Part shown: positions 1-8,355 of the stretch, one piece after another
Layout of the letters: each line of letters starts with the position of its first letter
How positions within the stretch are numbered: the stretch's first letter is position 1
Source: Halorubrum vacuolatum
GTDB taxonomy: Archaea > Halobacteriota > Halobacteria > Halobacteriales > Haloferacaceae
Length of the DNA: 64,000 nt
Direction: 5' to 3'
NCBI RefSeq assembly: GCF_900188065.1
Contig: NZ_FZNQ01000002.1
Coordinates: forward strand, 248,001-312,000
Translations under genes and position numbers: made by a program
The notes under the pieces: generated by a model
Databases searched by the model: none
What the model was told of the DNA's origin: nothing
What the model saw: the letters and a program-made list of their open reading frames with translations, nothing else

Positions 1-489
1 GTCGGCGATCGCCGCACAGGGATCGGCACCCGCCTCCTCGGCGGCAAACCCGATCGCGTCCTCGCTATAGTTCCCGATGAACTCATAAATCGTCTCGGCA
101 AAACTAAAGAAGGCTGCATCCCCCTCCCGGGCACCGACACCGCGCGCCGCGCTCGCCACGGGAACCGCCCACTCCTCGTTGACGGGGATCGGGAAATCCC
201 AGTGTTCATACCGGATCTCCTCGGTCTCGATGTAGGTCTCCGCTATCGTCGGAAAGACGTCCGCTTTGAACGTCGCGCACCCGTCACAAGTGAAGTCCTC
301 GAACACCTCAACGAGGACGTCGGACTCGGGGTCGCCGATCATCGGTCGGTAGTCCGTATCGGGCTCCGCCGGCTCCGTGCCCTCACAGTCGTACTCCGGG
401 GTGTCCGGGGCGTCATCACCGAGGCAACCCGCGACGCCGACGACGCCCGCGACACCCGCGGCGAGCACCGTCCGTCGTGAGTGTTCCAT
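1..489 (-). CDS. DsbA-like thioredoxin-fold lipoprotein (partial, C-terminus outside window)
   Basis: The gene runs off the left edge; about 163 N-terminal codons are visible. The N-terminus has a twin-arginine (SRR, residues 4-6), a hydrophobic stretch and a lipobox ending in Cys22 (GVAGC), followed by an acidic linker, as in haloarchaeal Tat lipoproteins. A thioredoxin-fold start follows with FTCDGC at about 66-71, giving a CxxC redox pair (Cys68/Cys71), then a DsbA-like YEHWDFPIP segment. The likely role is disulfide exchange on the outer face of the membrane; the substrate is unknown. It is divergent from the uspA-type gene and shares one central TATA element with it. The ATG ending at 489 is 26 nt from that TATA centre, which suggests a leaderless transcript. 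Confidence 0.85.
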   Translation of the reverse strand, partial: MEHSRRTVLAAGVAGVVGVAGCLGDDAPDTPEYDCEGTEPAEPDTDYRPMIGDPESDVLVEVFEDFTCDGCATFKADVFPTIAETYIETEEIRYEHWDFPIPVNEEWAVPVASAARGVGAREGDAAFFSFAETIYEFIGNYSEDAIGFAAEEAGADPCAAIAD

Positions 490-510
490 AGTCGGCGATC
501 GGTCCGGCGG

Positions 511-520
511 CTATTTAACG
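511..520. promoter_or_regulatory. TATA element shared by two divergent leaderless genes
   Basis: CTATTTAACG reads as TATTTAA on + and TTAAATA on -. Its centre (about 515) is 27 nt from the + strand ATG at 542 and 26 nt from the - strand ATG at 489. Both are the spacing expected for archaeal TATA boxes and leaderless starts. No second TATA-like element is seen in the 52-bp gap. Confidence 0.6.
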
Positions 521-541
521 ACACCGAGGGTAGATACGGAC

Positions 542-973
542 ATGACCTATCTCGTCGCGACCGACGGATCGGCGGTGAGCGACCTCGCGATCGAACACGC
601 GGCCGTGGACGCGGCCAAACGCGAACTCGGGCTGGAGATCATTCACGTCCTGCAGCCACACGCGGAGATCGTCGACGGCGAACTCGTCCTCCCCGGCGGT
701 GCCAAGGCGGCCGAACGGGGCGAACGGGTGCTTTCCGAGGCGGCACGAGTCGCCGAAGAACACGCCGAACAGTACGGATCCCTGCCGTCGGTCGCGACGG
801 AGCTCCGCGGCGGCTCGCCCGCGGAGACGATCGCGAAATACGCCGTCGAAGCGGATGTCGAACGCATCTACGTCGGTCACCGTGGCAAAGCCGCCGACCG
901 TGATCCACGCGTGGGTAGCGTCGCCAAGACGGTCGTTGATAAATCGTCCGTGCCGGTAGTCATCGTCAAGTGA
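542..973 (+). CDS. Universal stress protein (UspA family)
   Basis: This is a 143-aa single-domain UspA protein beginning MTYLVATDGS. The N-terminal beta strand with D-G-S and the C-terminal G-x2-G-x9-G-S motif (GHRGKAADRDPRVGS) form the ATP-binding signature of the nucleotide-binding Usp subgroup. An open frame continues upstream, but the ATG at 542 matches the family start and lies 27 nt after the shared TATA element. Proteins of this family are cytoplasmic dimers that bind ATP; the physiological target is not predictable. It is divergent from the DsbA-like lipoprotein gene, so the two may respond to the same signal. Confidence 0.93.
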   Translation: MTYLVATDGSAVSDLAIEHAAVDAAKRELGLEIIHVLQPHAEIVDGELVLPGGAKAAERGERVLSEAARVAEEHAEQYGSLPSVATELRGGSPAETIAKYAVEADVERIYVGHRGKAADRDPRVGSVAKTVVDKSSVPVVIVK

Positions 974-1068
974 TCCGCAGACTGGACGTCAGCCTCGGGT
1001 CGCTTCGACGCTGACGGTGGAACGGGACGGACCGAACGCTTTTGCTGGCGTGTGATGTGGGTTCGCAT

Positions 1069-1365
1069 ATGAGCGACTGGGACCTCGACCTCCGTGACGC
1101 CGAAGAGCAGATGGAGGAAGCCTTTTCGGCGGGCGGCGACGTCGTCCTCGGCGTGTTGGATGGAACGACCGACCCGGAAGAGTGGGTGCGGAACGTCGAT
1201 TACGGAAACACGCTCGTGCTCTCCATCGACGGGGACCTCAACGAACTCGCCGCCGGCTTCGCGAGGGAGGTGAAGGACATGGGCGGCGAGCTAATGCACT
1301 TCCGTGGGTTCCTCATCGTCACGCCGCCGGGAACGTCGATCAATACCGATAAACTCGGCCGGTGA
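1069..1365 (+). CDS. Small conserved haloarchaeal protein (DUF5779-like)
   Basis: This is a 98-aa acidic soluble protein beginning MSDWDLDLRD. It has an alternating hydrophobic core (VVLGVLDGTTD, LVLSIDGDLNELA, GGELMHFRGFLIVTPPG) that fits a compact alpha/beta fold. It resembles the haloarchaeal DUF5779 family from memory; no catalytic motif is visible and the function is unknown. An in-frame start 27 nt upstream exists, but ATG 1069 fits a weak TATA-like tract about 28 nt upstream (GCTTTTGC). It is followed closely by the next + strand gene. Confidence 0.75.
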   Translation: MSDWDLDLRDAEEQMEEAFSAGGDVVLGVLDGTTDPEEWVRNVDYGNTLVLSIDGDLNELAAGFAREVKDMGGELMHFRGFLIVTPPGTSINTDKLGR

Positions 1366-1413
1366 GCCGACCGCCGGTGAGGGATTCAAAAGGATCCAGC
1401 ACCGAGTATCCGT

Positions 1414-2112
1414 ATGGGAATGAAGGAGGTCGGCGACCCGATCGTCCACGAGATCGACCGGTACGATCGTGGTGTCGGTTGGATGGCCTACCCGGAGGAG
1501 ACGATGGAGCGGGCGAGCCACGCGTTTGCGGTGCCGAACGACGAGCAGGAGCATGACGACGTCTGGGTGGTCGACCCCGTCGATGCCCCCGGCGTGGACG
1601 ACCTGCTCGCGGAGTTCGGCGAGGTCGCCGGCGTCGTCTGTGCGCTCGATAGACATAAACGCGACTGCGCGACGGTGGCTCGCCGGCACGATGTCGCCGT
1701 CCACATCCCCGAGTGGATGACCGGAGTGGCCTCGGAACTCGATGCGCCGGTCGAACGATTCGGTCGCCGGCTCGCCGACACCGGCTTCGAGACGATCCGG
1801 ATCCGGAACTCCTCGGTGCCGCCGTGGCAGGAGGTCGGTCTCTTCGACGGCGAGACGCTCATCGTGCCCGAGTCGCTCGGCGCGGCGACGTATTTCCGGG
1901 GCGACAGGGAGCGCCTCGGCGTTCACCCGATGTTGCGGCTGTCGCCGCCGCGGGCCGCGCTCTCCGGGATTCGACCCGAGCGCATCCTCGTCGGGCACGG
2001 GGTCGGTGTCCTCGAGGACGCCCCGGAGGCGCTCACAGCGGCCCTCAAGGGATCTCGAAGCAAGGCACCGGGACTGTACGCGAAGACGGCACGGTCGCTG
2101 CTCGGTCTGTAA
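1414..2112 (+). CDS. Uncharacterised protein, possibly a metal-free MBL-fold homologue
   Basis: This 232-aa soluble protein has a beta-rich layout reminiscent of the metallo-beta-lactamase fold: a VWVVDPVDAPG strand-turn where substrate entry would be, a VVCALDRHKRDCATVARRH segment in place of the usual HxHxDH motif, GLFDGETLIVPESLG later, and a C-terminal ILVGHGVGVLEDAPEAL resembling the last MBL strand. Only one His of the usual metal site is in place, so a metal-dependent hydrolase activity is doubtful. ATG 1414 is 26 nt from the centre of TTCAAAAGG, supporting this start over the ATG two codons later. Fold assignment is an inference; no function is claimed. Confidence 0.7.
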   Translation: MGMKEVGDPIVHEIDRYDRGVGWMAYPEETMERASHAFAVPNDEQEHDDVWVVDPVDAPGVDDLLAEFGEVAGVVCALDRHKRDCATVARRHDVAVHIPEWMTGVASELDAPVERFGRRLADTGFETIRIRNSSVPPWQEVGLFDGETLIVPESLGAATYFRGDRERLGVHPMLRLSPPRAALSGIRPERILVGHGVGVLEDAPEALTAALKGSRSKAPGLYAKTARSLLGL

Positions 2113-2149
2113 GGACGTTCCGACCCCCGCATCGACCCGGCGATGGGAA

Positions 2150-2158
2150 GTTTAAGGG
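2150..2158 (+). promoter_or_regulatory. TATA box of menA-menC
   Basis: GTTTAAGGG is centred 28 nt upstream of the menA ATG at 2182. This supports the internal ATG over the in-frame ATG at 2143, which lies upstream of the TATA element. Confidence 0.55.
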
Positions 2159-2181
2159 ACGGAGGTCCCCAAAAAGCGCCA

Positions 2182-3111
2182 ATGGAAACGGAGATCTCGC
2201 GTCGCCGCGCGTGGCTGATGGCCGCTCGGCCACAGACGCTCCCGGCGGCGTTCGCGCCCGTGGCCGTCGGTGTCGGCCTCGCGATCGATGCGGGCGTGTT
2301 CGCGCCGCTCCCGGCGCTCGCCGCCTTGGTAGGTGCCGCCCTCATCCAGATCGGAACGAACTTCGCGAATGACTACTACGACGCGGTCCAGGGCGCTGAC
2401 ACCGAGGACCGTGAGGGCTTCACCCGCGTCGTCGCGAGCGGGCTCATCGCGCCCGCGGAGGTGAAACGCGCGATGTGGCTCACGTTCGCGGCAGCGATCC
2501 TCGTGGGTACCTACCTCGTCGCCGTCGGCGGGGTGCCGATACTCGTCATCGGGCTCGCCTCCGTCGCCGCGGGGGTCGCCTACACCGGCGGGCCGTATCC
2601 GTTGGGCTACCACGGGCTCGGTGACGTGTTCGTGTTCCTCTTTTTCGGCGTGATCGCCGTGGCGGGGACCTACTACGTTCAGGCGGCGTCGCTGGCTACG
2701 GGCCTGTTTCCACTCTGGGTCCCCCCGGAAACGGTACCGACCGCGGCCATCATCGCCTCGCTCCCGATCGCCGCGCTCTCGACGAACATCCTCGTGATCA
2801 ACAACGTGCGTGATCGCGAGGAGGACGCAGAGACCGGCAAGCGGACGCTGGCGGTCCGGTTCGGCTACGGCTTCTCGCGGGTGCAGTTTCTCGCCCTCCT
2901 TGTCCTTGCCTACCTCACGCCGTTCTGGTTTCTCGCGTCCGGATACGGGGCCGCCGTGCTGTTGCCGCTCGTGACGCTCCCCCTTGCGGGTCTGCTGGCC
3001 CGTACGGTACTCACGGAGACGGCCGGGGAGGCCCTCAATCCGGCGCTGGAATCGGCCGGAAAGCTGCTCGCGGCATACGCCGTCGCCTTCGCGGTGGGGC
3101 TCGCGATCTGA
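2182..3111 (+). CDS. menA: 1,4-dihydroxy-2-naphthoate polyprenyltransferase (MenA)
   Basis: This 309-aa integral membrane UbiA-superfamily prenyltransferase transfers the polyprenyl chain to DHNA to give demethylmenaquinone. It starts METEISRRRAWLMAARPQTLPAA, the MenA-type N-terminus. The first Asp-rich motif is NDYYDAVQGAD and the second is NNVRDREEDAETGKRTLAVR; both bind Mg-diphosphate in this family. About eight to nine hydrophobic helices are visible. The stop codon overlaps the ATG of menC by one base (TGATG), so the two genes are translated from one message. The neighbouring menC makes this the menaquinone enzyme rather than a haem or tocopherol prenyltransferase. Confidence 0.93.
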   Translation: METEISRRRAWLMAARPQTLPAAFAPVAVGVGLAIDAGVFAPLPALAALVGAALIQIGTNFANDYYDAVQGADTEDREGFTRVVASGLIAPAEVKRAMWLTFAAAILVGTYLVAVGGVPILVIGLASVAAGVAYTGGPYPLGYHGLGDVFVFLFFGVIAVAGTYYVQAASLATGLFPLWVPPETVPTAAIIASLPIAALSTNILVINNVRDREEDAETGKRTLAVRFGYGFSRVQFLALLVLAYLTPFWFLASGYGAAVLLPLVTLPLAGLLARTVLTETAGEALNPALESAGKLLAAYAVAFAVGLAI

Positions 3112-4205
3112 TGCGACGACGGTTCTCGCTTCCGCTCTCGACGCCGCTTGCGACCGCGCATGGAACCATCACCGAGCGCGAGGGATTCCTCGTCGCCATC
3201 GATCCCGAGGGGTCGGCCCCGGCGCGTGGGATCGGCGAGGCGACGCCGCTGCCCGGTTGGACCGAGTCGCTGGAGGCGTGCGTTGAGGCAATCGACCGGT
3301 TCGGCGTCGATCCCATCCGCCTCCCGCCCGCAGGTGAGACGCCGGCCGCGAGACATGGCGTCGCGCTGGCCCGCGACGACGCAGCGGCCCGGGCGGCAGG
3401 GATCCGGCTCGCCGATCGGCTGCTCGCCGTCTCATCGTCGGCCGAAGAGACGGAAAGGGGACGCGACGCCGGTTCCCTGCCCTCGTCCATCCCGGTCAAC
3501 GCGACGGTCGGCGACGGATCGGTCGGGAGGACCGTCGAGGCCGCCGAACGCGCGGTCAAGGACGGATATGGCTGTCTCAAAATCAAAGTCGGTGCACGGG
3601 AGGTTGAGAAGGACCTCGATCGGGTTCGGGCGGTCCGCCGCGCCGTCGGTTCCGCGGTCGACCTGCGTGTCGACGCGAACGGGGCGTGGTCACGTGAGGC
3701 GGCTCGTGAGGCGCTCGATCATTTCAATGACGTGAACCTCGAGTACGTCGAACAGCCGGTTTCAGGGACCGATCTGGCGGGCCTCGCCGCCGTCCGTGAC
3801 GGGAGTCCCGTGCCGGTCGCTGCGGACGAGGCCGTCGCTGCACACGGCGTGGAAGCGGTCCTCGATGCGGCGGCCGCCGACCTCCTTATCCTCAAACCGA
3901 TGGCGCTCGGTGGGCCGGACCGCGCGGTCGCTGCCGCACGGCGCGCGATGGCGACCGGCGTCGATGCGGTGGTGACGACGACGATCGACGGGGTCATCGC
4001 CCGAACCGCGGGGGTTCACGTCGCCGCCGCGATAGAAACGCTCCGAAAGAGCCGGGGACGGCCACTGCGTGCAGCCGGCCTCGCCACCGGACACCTGCTC
4101 GCGGAGGACCTCGCACCCGACCCGTGTCCGGTCGAACGGGGCCGGATCGCCGTTCCGTCAGGGCCTGGGCTGGCGGGGTCGGCCTTCGACGACGTTCAGT
4201 TGTGA
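3111..4205 (+). CDS. menC: o-Succinylbenzoate synthase (MenC, enolase superfamily)
   Basis: This 364-aa member of the muconate-cycloisomerase/OSBS group dehydrates SHCHC to o-succinylbenzoate in menaquinone synthesis. The enolase-superfamily barrel shows CLKIKVG (KxK catalytic lysines), DLRVDANGAWS (first metal Asp), EYVEQPV (Glu), PVAADEAV (Asp) and a late LKPMALGG (Lys) segment. It starts at the ATG overlapping the menA stop, so it is translationally coupled to menA. The remaining men genes are not in this window. Confidence 0.9.
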   Translation: MRRRFSLPLSTPLATAHGTITEREGFLVAIDPEGSAPARGIGEATPLPGWTESLEACVEAIDRFGVDPIRLPPAGETPAARHGVALARDDAAARAAGIRLADRLLAVSSSAEETERGRDAGSLPSSIPVNATVGDGSVGRTVEAAERAVKDGYGCLKIKVGAREVEKDLDRVRAVRRAVGSAVDLRVDANGAWSREAAREALDHFNDVNLEYVEQPVSGTDLAGLAAVRDGSPVPVAADEAVAAHGVEAVLDAAAADLLILKPMALGGPDRAVAAARRAMATGVDAVVTTTIDGVIARTAGVHVAAAIETLRKSRGRPLRAAGLATGHLLAEDLAPDPCPVERGRIAVPSGPGLAGSAFDDVQL

Positions 4206-4270
4206 TGACGGGACGGGGAATCGGCGATCATCCGGCGATGCCGCTTCGGACGGCGTGGCCCGCCGCACCA

Positions 4271-4279
4271 CTATATTGA
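4271..4279 (+). promoter_or_regulatory. TATA box of the signal peptidase gene
   Basis: CTATATTGA is centred about 30 nt upstream of the ATG at 4305, giving a leader of only a few nucleotides. Confidence 0.5.
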
Positions 4280-4304
4280 AACGCGCCGGCGGCCTACCCG
4301 GACT

Positions 4305-4940
4305 ATGTCACGACGGGTCGTCGCGGACGTGTTCGCCGTCATCGCGCTGATCGTCGTGATCGCACTCGTCATCGGGCAGCTGACGGGCCAGCCGGTATTG
4401 CTCGGATATGTCACCAGCGAGAGCATGTCGCCGACGCTCGAAGCCGGTGACGGGTTCATCGCGGTTCCCGCGTTCGCCGCCGGTGAGATCAGGTCTGGCG
4501 ACGTGGTCGTCTTCGACGCCGTGGAGCTACAGGGCGGCGGGCTCACCACCCATCGGGTCGTCGAGGTGACTGACGAGGGCTACGTGACACGGGGTGACAA
4601 CAACCCCTTCCGGGATCAGGAGGGCGACGAGCCGCTCGTCACCGACGATCGAATCGTCGCCACGGCCCTCCAGGTGAACGGACAGGTGGTCCGCATTCCC
4701 GGGTTCGGCACCGGCATCGAGACGGTCACGGGGGCCGCCGAGAGCGCCCAACTGACGGCCGCGACGGCGCTCGGGGTCTTCGTCGTGACGCTGTTCGTTG
4801 CCGGGTTGCTCTCGGGTGCGGGCATCGTCGGATTCACGCAGCTGATCGCGGTGATGGCGCTCTCGGGGGCCATCGGGGCGGTTACCGGCTATCGACTGCT
4901 GCCGGCGCTCGGGCTCTCCGCGATCACGCCGGACGCTTGA
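4305..4940 (+). CDS. sec11: Archaeal-type signal peptidase I (Sec11-like)
   Basis: This 211-aa membrane peptidase removes Sec signal peptides on the outer face. An N-terminal transmembrane helix (about residues 7-30) precedes the catalytic serine box SESMSPTLEAGD. The archaeal/ER-type histidine follows in TTHRVVEV (His in place of the bacterial Lys), and the acidic box is RGDNNPFRDQ. Two further hydrophobic segments at about 150-205 give a C-terminal membrane hairpin. It is a single gene, convergent with halocyanin. Confidence 0.92.
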   Translation: MSRRVVADVFAVIALIVVIALVIGQLTGQPVLLGYVTSESMSPTLEAGDGFIAVPAFAAGEIRSGDVVVFDAVELQGGGLTTHRVVEVTDEGYVTRGDNNPFRDQEGDEPLVTDDRIVATALQVNGQVVRIPGFGTGIETVTGAAESAQLTAATALGVFVVTLFVAGLLSGAGIVGFTQLIAVMALSGAIGAVTGYRLLPALGLSAITPDA

Positions 4941-4964
4941 TCTGGATGGAAAACCCGTGCCGAC

Positions 4965-5360
4965 TCAGTCGACGACCTCGACGGTGCCGACCATGCCGCT
5001 TGTCTGGTGTGGGGTACAGACGTACTCGTAGAAACCGGTCTCCTCGAAGGTGTGTTCGAAGGTGTACCCGGCCTCATCGACGAGGTCGGACTCGAAGGCG
5101 CCGTCGACGTCGACGACGTCGTGTGCGCCCCCGTCGCCGGTCCACTCCCAGATCACGGTCGTGCCGACGTCGATGACGATGTCCACGGGGTCGAACTCCA
5201 GCCCATTGCCCGCGCCGACGACGACGTCGACCGTTTCCTCGCCGGTCAAGTCGACGACATCCCCGTCGCCGTCGTCGTCATCACCTAAACAGCCCGCGAG
5301 CGCGACGACGCTCAGCGCACCCGCTGCGCCGACGAACCCTCTCCGCGTTCGTTCGTCCAT
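4965..5360 (-). CDS. Halocyanin-type blue copper lipoprotein
   Basis: This 131-aa protein begins MDERTRRGFVGAAG: a Tat-type RR, a short hydrophobic stretch and lipobox LAGC (Cys24). A long Asp-rich linker follows, then one plastocyanin domain. Type 1 copper ligands are visible: His in GGAHDVVD, then Cys, His and Met in YVCTPHQTSGM. It is a membrane-tethered single-electron carrier on the outer surface. The frame is open upstream, but ATG 5360 matches the signal peptide and lies 26 nt from a TATA box on the minus strand. Confidence 0.95.
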   Translation of the reverse strand: MDERTRRGFVGAAGALSVVALAGCLGDDDDGDGDVVDLTGEETVDVVVGAGNGLEFDPVDIVIDVGTTVIWEWTGDGGAHDVVDVDGAFESDLVDEAGYTFEHTFEETGFYEYVCTPHQTSGMVGTVEVVD

Positions 5361-5382
5361 ACGGATCGGTAGGGGACGGCGA

Positions 5383-5390
5383 GTTAAACG
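5383..5390 (-). promoter_or_regulatory. TATA box of the halocyanin gene
   Basis: On the minus strand the site reads CGTTTAAC, centred about 26 nt from the ATG at 5360, so the transcript is probably leaderless. A TCCCA-N5-TGGGA inverted repeat (5402-5416) lies just upstream of it. Confidence 0.55.
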
Positions 5391-5472
5391 CTCACGGTCG
5401 CTCCCAACGCATGGGAACGGTCGACCGCGATGGTGCGCCGGTTTCTCGCGACACCCCACCGATAGTAACCCA

Positions 5473-5479
5473 CTTTAGG
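5473..5479 (+). promoter_or_regulatory. TATA-like box of trkA-trkH
   Basis: CTTTAGG is centred about 24 nt upstream of the trkA ATG at 5500, compatible with a leaderless transcript. It is a weak match to the archaeal consensus. Confidence 0.4.
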
Positions 5480-5499
5480 CTGCCCGAGGAGTGTGGGAC

Positions 5500-6846
5500 A
5501 TGGACGTGGTCATCGTCGGTGCCGGCGAGGTGGGAACAGCGATCGCCGCCAACCTGGCGTCCGATCACGATGTCGTGGTCGTCGACCTCGATCAGGACCT
5601 CACCGACGAGTTGACCTACGATCTCGACGTGCTCTCGATCGCAGGGGACGGCACGACCCTGCCGACCCTGCGGGCGGCGATGGTCCCCGAGGCCGATATG
5701 TTCATCGCCTGTACCGACGACGATCGGACGAACCTCGTCGCCTGCGGCACCGCGAAAACGCTCGGCGACCCGTTTACCATCGCCCGCACGAAACGAACGG
5801 ACTATCTCCGTGTCTGGGAACACGACGAATCCGCGTACGGGGCCGACTTCGTCGTCTGCACGGATCTGCTTACCGCCGAGAACATCGTTCGTGTCATCGG
5901 CCTCCCGGCCGCCATCGACGTCGACCCGTTCGCCGGCGGACTCGTACAGATGGCCGAATTCGACGTTACGGAGGAAAGCCCAGTCGCCGGTCGGACCGTC
6001 ATGGAGGCGGACCGGTTCGAGGCGCTCACGTTCGCCGGGATCTTCCGCGACGAGGAGCTGATCCTCGCCCGCGGGGATTCGCTCATCCGTGCCGGCGATC
6101 GCGTAGTCGTCATCGGGAGCCCCGAGAGCGTGCAGTCGTTCGCCACGGACGTCGCTCCCGAGACGACGCCGGATCACGCCGACGAGATCGTGATCGTCGG
6201 CGGGAGCGAGACGGGCTATCACACCGCCCGGCTGTTGGAGGAACGCTCGCTTCATCCCCGGCTCATCGAGCAGGACGGGGATCGCGCGCGCTTTCTCGCC
6301 GAGAATCTGCCACACACGTTGGTGATGGCACACGATGCGACCGACACGGAGTTTCTCGTCCGTGAACACGTCGACGACGCGGACGTCGTCGTCGCCGCGC
6401 TCGCGACCGACGAGCGGAACCTGCTCGTCTCCGTCCTCGCGAAACGCCTCGGGGTCGATCGGGTGATCGCGGTCGTCGACAGCGCCGACTACGTCACCCT
6501 CTTCGAGGAGATCGGTATCAACGTCGCGATCAACCCGCGGTTGGTCACCGCCGAGGAGATCACGCGATTCAGCCACGAAAGTATCGCCGAGAACATCTCC
6601 GTGCTCGAAAACGACAGGGCGGAGGTGGTAGAGATCGAGCTCGCGGCCGACTCGCCGCTCGTGGATCGACCGATTCAGGAGATCACGGCGGAGTTGGAAG
6701 CCAGGGTGGTCATCGGCGCGATCACCCGAAACCGAACACACGTCACGCCACGCGGTGATACCGTCTTACGATCCGGCGACCACGTCGTCGCGTTCGTCGA
6801 GTCGTCGTTCGTGAACGAATTGACCGCCCTCTCCTCGGCGACGTAG
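5500..6846 (+). CDS. trkA: Trk potassium uptake regulatory subunit TrkA (two RCK units)
   Basis: This 448-aa cytoplasmic NAD(H)/ATP-binding gating subunit starts MDVVIVGAGEVGTAIA, a Rossmann glycine motif. A second Rossmann half begins at about residue 227 with VIVGGSETGYHTARLL. Each half is followed by a TrkA-C-like beta domain; the last ends LRSGDHVVAFVE. This is the full-length duplicated form. Its TAG stop is immediately followed by the trkH ATG (no spacer), so the channel and its gate are co-translated. An in-frame start three codons upstream is possible but less likely. Confidence 0.95.
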   Translation: MDVVIVGAGEVGTAIAANLASDHDVVVVDLDQDLTDELTYDLDVLSIAGDGTTLPTLRAAMVPEADMFIACTDDDRTNLVACGTAKTLGDPFTIARTKRTDYLRVWEHDESAYGADFVVCTDLLTAENIVRVIGLPAAIDVDPFAGGLVQMAEFDVTEESPVAGRTVMEADRFEALTFAGIFRDEELILARGDSLIRAGDRVVVIGSPESVQSFATDVAPETTPDHADEIVIVGGSETGYHTARLLEERSLHPRLIEQDGDRARFLAENLPHTLVMAHDATDTEFLVREHVDDADVVVAALATDERNLLVSVLAKRLGVDRVIAVVDSADYVTLFEEIGINVAINPRLVTAEEITRFSHESIAENISVLENDRAEVVEIELAADSPLVDRPIQEITAELEARVVIGAITRNRTHVTPRGDTVLRSGDHVVAFVESSFVNELTALSSAT

Positions 6847-8355
6847 ATGTACGGAAACACGCGTATCCGGGTCGATTGGCGCGCCAGCGCTGAGCTGATG
6901 GGTGTCGTATTGATCTATTTCGCGGTCCCGCTTTCGTTTCCACTGCTTTTGGCCGTCTACTTCGAGGAGCCGCTGACGCCGTTCCTCGTCGCCATCGGTG
7001 TCACGCTGGCGCTCGGAGCCGGCCTTCGGCGGCTCGGCGACCCGGAGGAGAACCTCGGCCCACGGGAGGCGTTTCTCGCGGTCGCACTCATCTGGCTGCT
7101 CGTCGCCGTCGTCGGAGCGGTACCCTTCGTGGTCGCAGGCGCCGGGACGATTGCCCACCCGGTGAACGCGCTCTTTGAATCGATGAGCGGGCTGACGACG
7201 ACCGGCGCGACGGTGCTCGTTGACTTCTCCGTTCACGACCGGTCGATCATGATGTGGCGACAGCTCATCCAGTGGCTCGGCGGGCTCGGGATCCTGATTC
7301 TCGCGACCGCGGTCCTCTCGGAGCTCGGGGTCGGCGGGGCACAGCTGATGGAGTCGGAGACGCGAACGCGTAACGTCAACAAGCTCACGCCGCACATCGC
7401 CGAGACGGCACGTCTTATCTGGGGGCTCTACGTCGGCCTGACGCTGCTCGCGGCGGTCGTTTTTTTCGTGCTCGGACTCGCGTTCGACCCCCGAATGGGG
7501 CCGTACAACGCGCTTGCACACGCGTTCACGTCGGTGGCGACGGCGGGCTTCTCGCCCGAGCCGCTCTCGGCGGGGGCGTTCCATCCCGTGCTACAGTGGG
7601 CGATCGTCCCGTTCATGATCCTCGGATCCACCAGTTTCATCCTGCTCTACGTCTTTATCAACGGCGAGCCGAGGCGGCTGCTTCGTAACGAGGAGTTCCG
7701 GTTTTATGTAGGGGGGCTTGGAATCTTCGCGGCGCTCGTCGCGCTCGTCCTCTTTGTCACCGGCGAGCAGGGAGGGGCGATCGAACCGACGATCCGCCAC
7801 GCCGTCTTCAACGTCACCTCCATCGTCACGACGACGGGCTATGCGAGCACGGACTTCAACCTGTGGTCGCCTGCCGCCACCTATCTCCTCTTTCTCGCGA
7901 TGTTTACGGGCGGGATGGTCGGGTCGACAACCTGTTCGATCAAGTCGTTGCGGTGGCTCGTCGCGCTCAAGTCGCTGCGCCGGGAGCTCTTTACGAGCGT
8001 CCACCCCGAGGCCGTCCGTCCCGTACGGGTCTCCGGATCGCCGGTGGCGGAGGACACGATCCGCGACGTCTACGCCTATCTCCTTTTGGGGATCGTGATA
8101 TTCGTAGGCCTCGCCGTCTTCGTCGCCGTCGACGCCGCACGGGTGGGGATGGACCTCTCGGCGTTCGAGGCGATGGGCGCGGCCGCCTCGACGTTCCTGA
8201 ACATCGGACCCGCCTTCGGGGAGGCCGGACCGTACGGGACCTATGCCGCCTTCCCGATGAGCACCCGAAGCGTCATGATCGTCTTGATGTGGGTCGGCCG
8301 GATCGAGATGATCCCGGTCCTCGTGTTGTTCACGAGGACGTTCTGGACGTCGTAG
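6847..8355 (+). CDS. trkH: Trk potassium uptake transmembrane subunit TrkH
   Basis: This is a 502-aa polytopic K+ translocating subunit of the TrkH/KtrB superfamily. The pore-loop motifs recur along the protein: SGLTTTGATVL, the TSVATAGFSPEPL region, SIVTTTGYASTDF and ASTFLNIGPAFGE, each with the selectivity glycine. It is directly downstream of trkA with zero spacing. The last codons (F-W-T-S-stop) are also the start of a 29-bp tandem repeat that continues past the stop, so the 3' end has been duplicated outside the coding region. Confidence 0.95.
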   Translation: MYGNTRIRVDWRASAELMGVVLIYFAVPLSFPLLLAVYFEEPLTPFLVAIGVTLALGAGLRRLGDPEENLGPREAFLAVALIWLLVAVVGAVPFVVAGAGTIAHPVNALFESMSGLTTTGATVLVDFSVHDRSIMMWRQLIQWLGGLGILILATAVLSELGVGGAQLMESETRTRNVNKLTPHIAETARLIWGLYVGLTLLAAVVFFVLGLAFDPRMGPYNALAHAFTSVATAGFSPEPLSAGAFHPVLQWAIVPFMILGSTSFILLYVFINGEPRRLLRNEEFRFYVGGLGIFAALVALVLFVTGEQGGAIEPTIRHAVFNVTSIVTTTGYASTDFNLWSPAATYLLFLAMFTGGMVGSTTCSIKSLRWLVALKSLRRELFTSVHPEAVRPVRVSGSPVAEDTIRDVYAYLLLGIVIFVGLAVFVAVDAARVGMDLSAFEAMGAAASTFLNIGPAFGEAGPYGTYAAFPMSTRSVMIVLMWVGRIEMIPVLVLFTRTFWTS

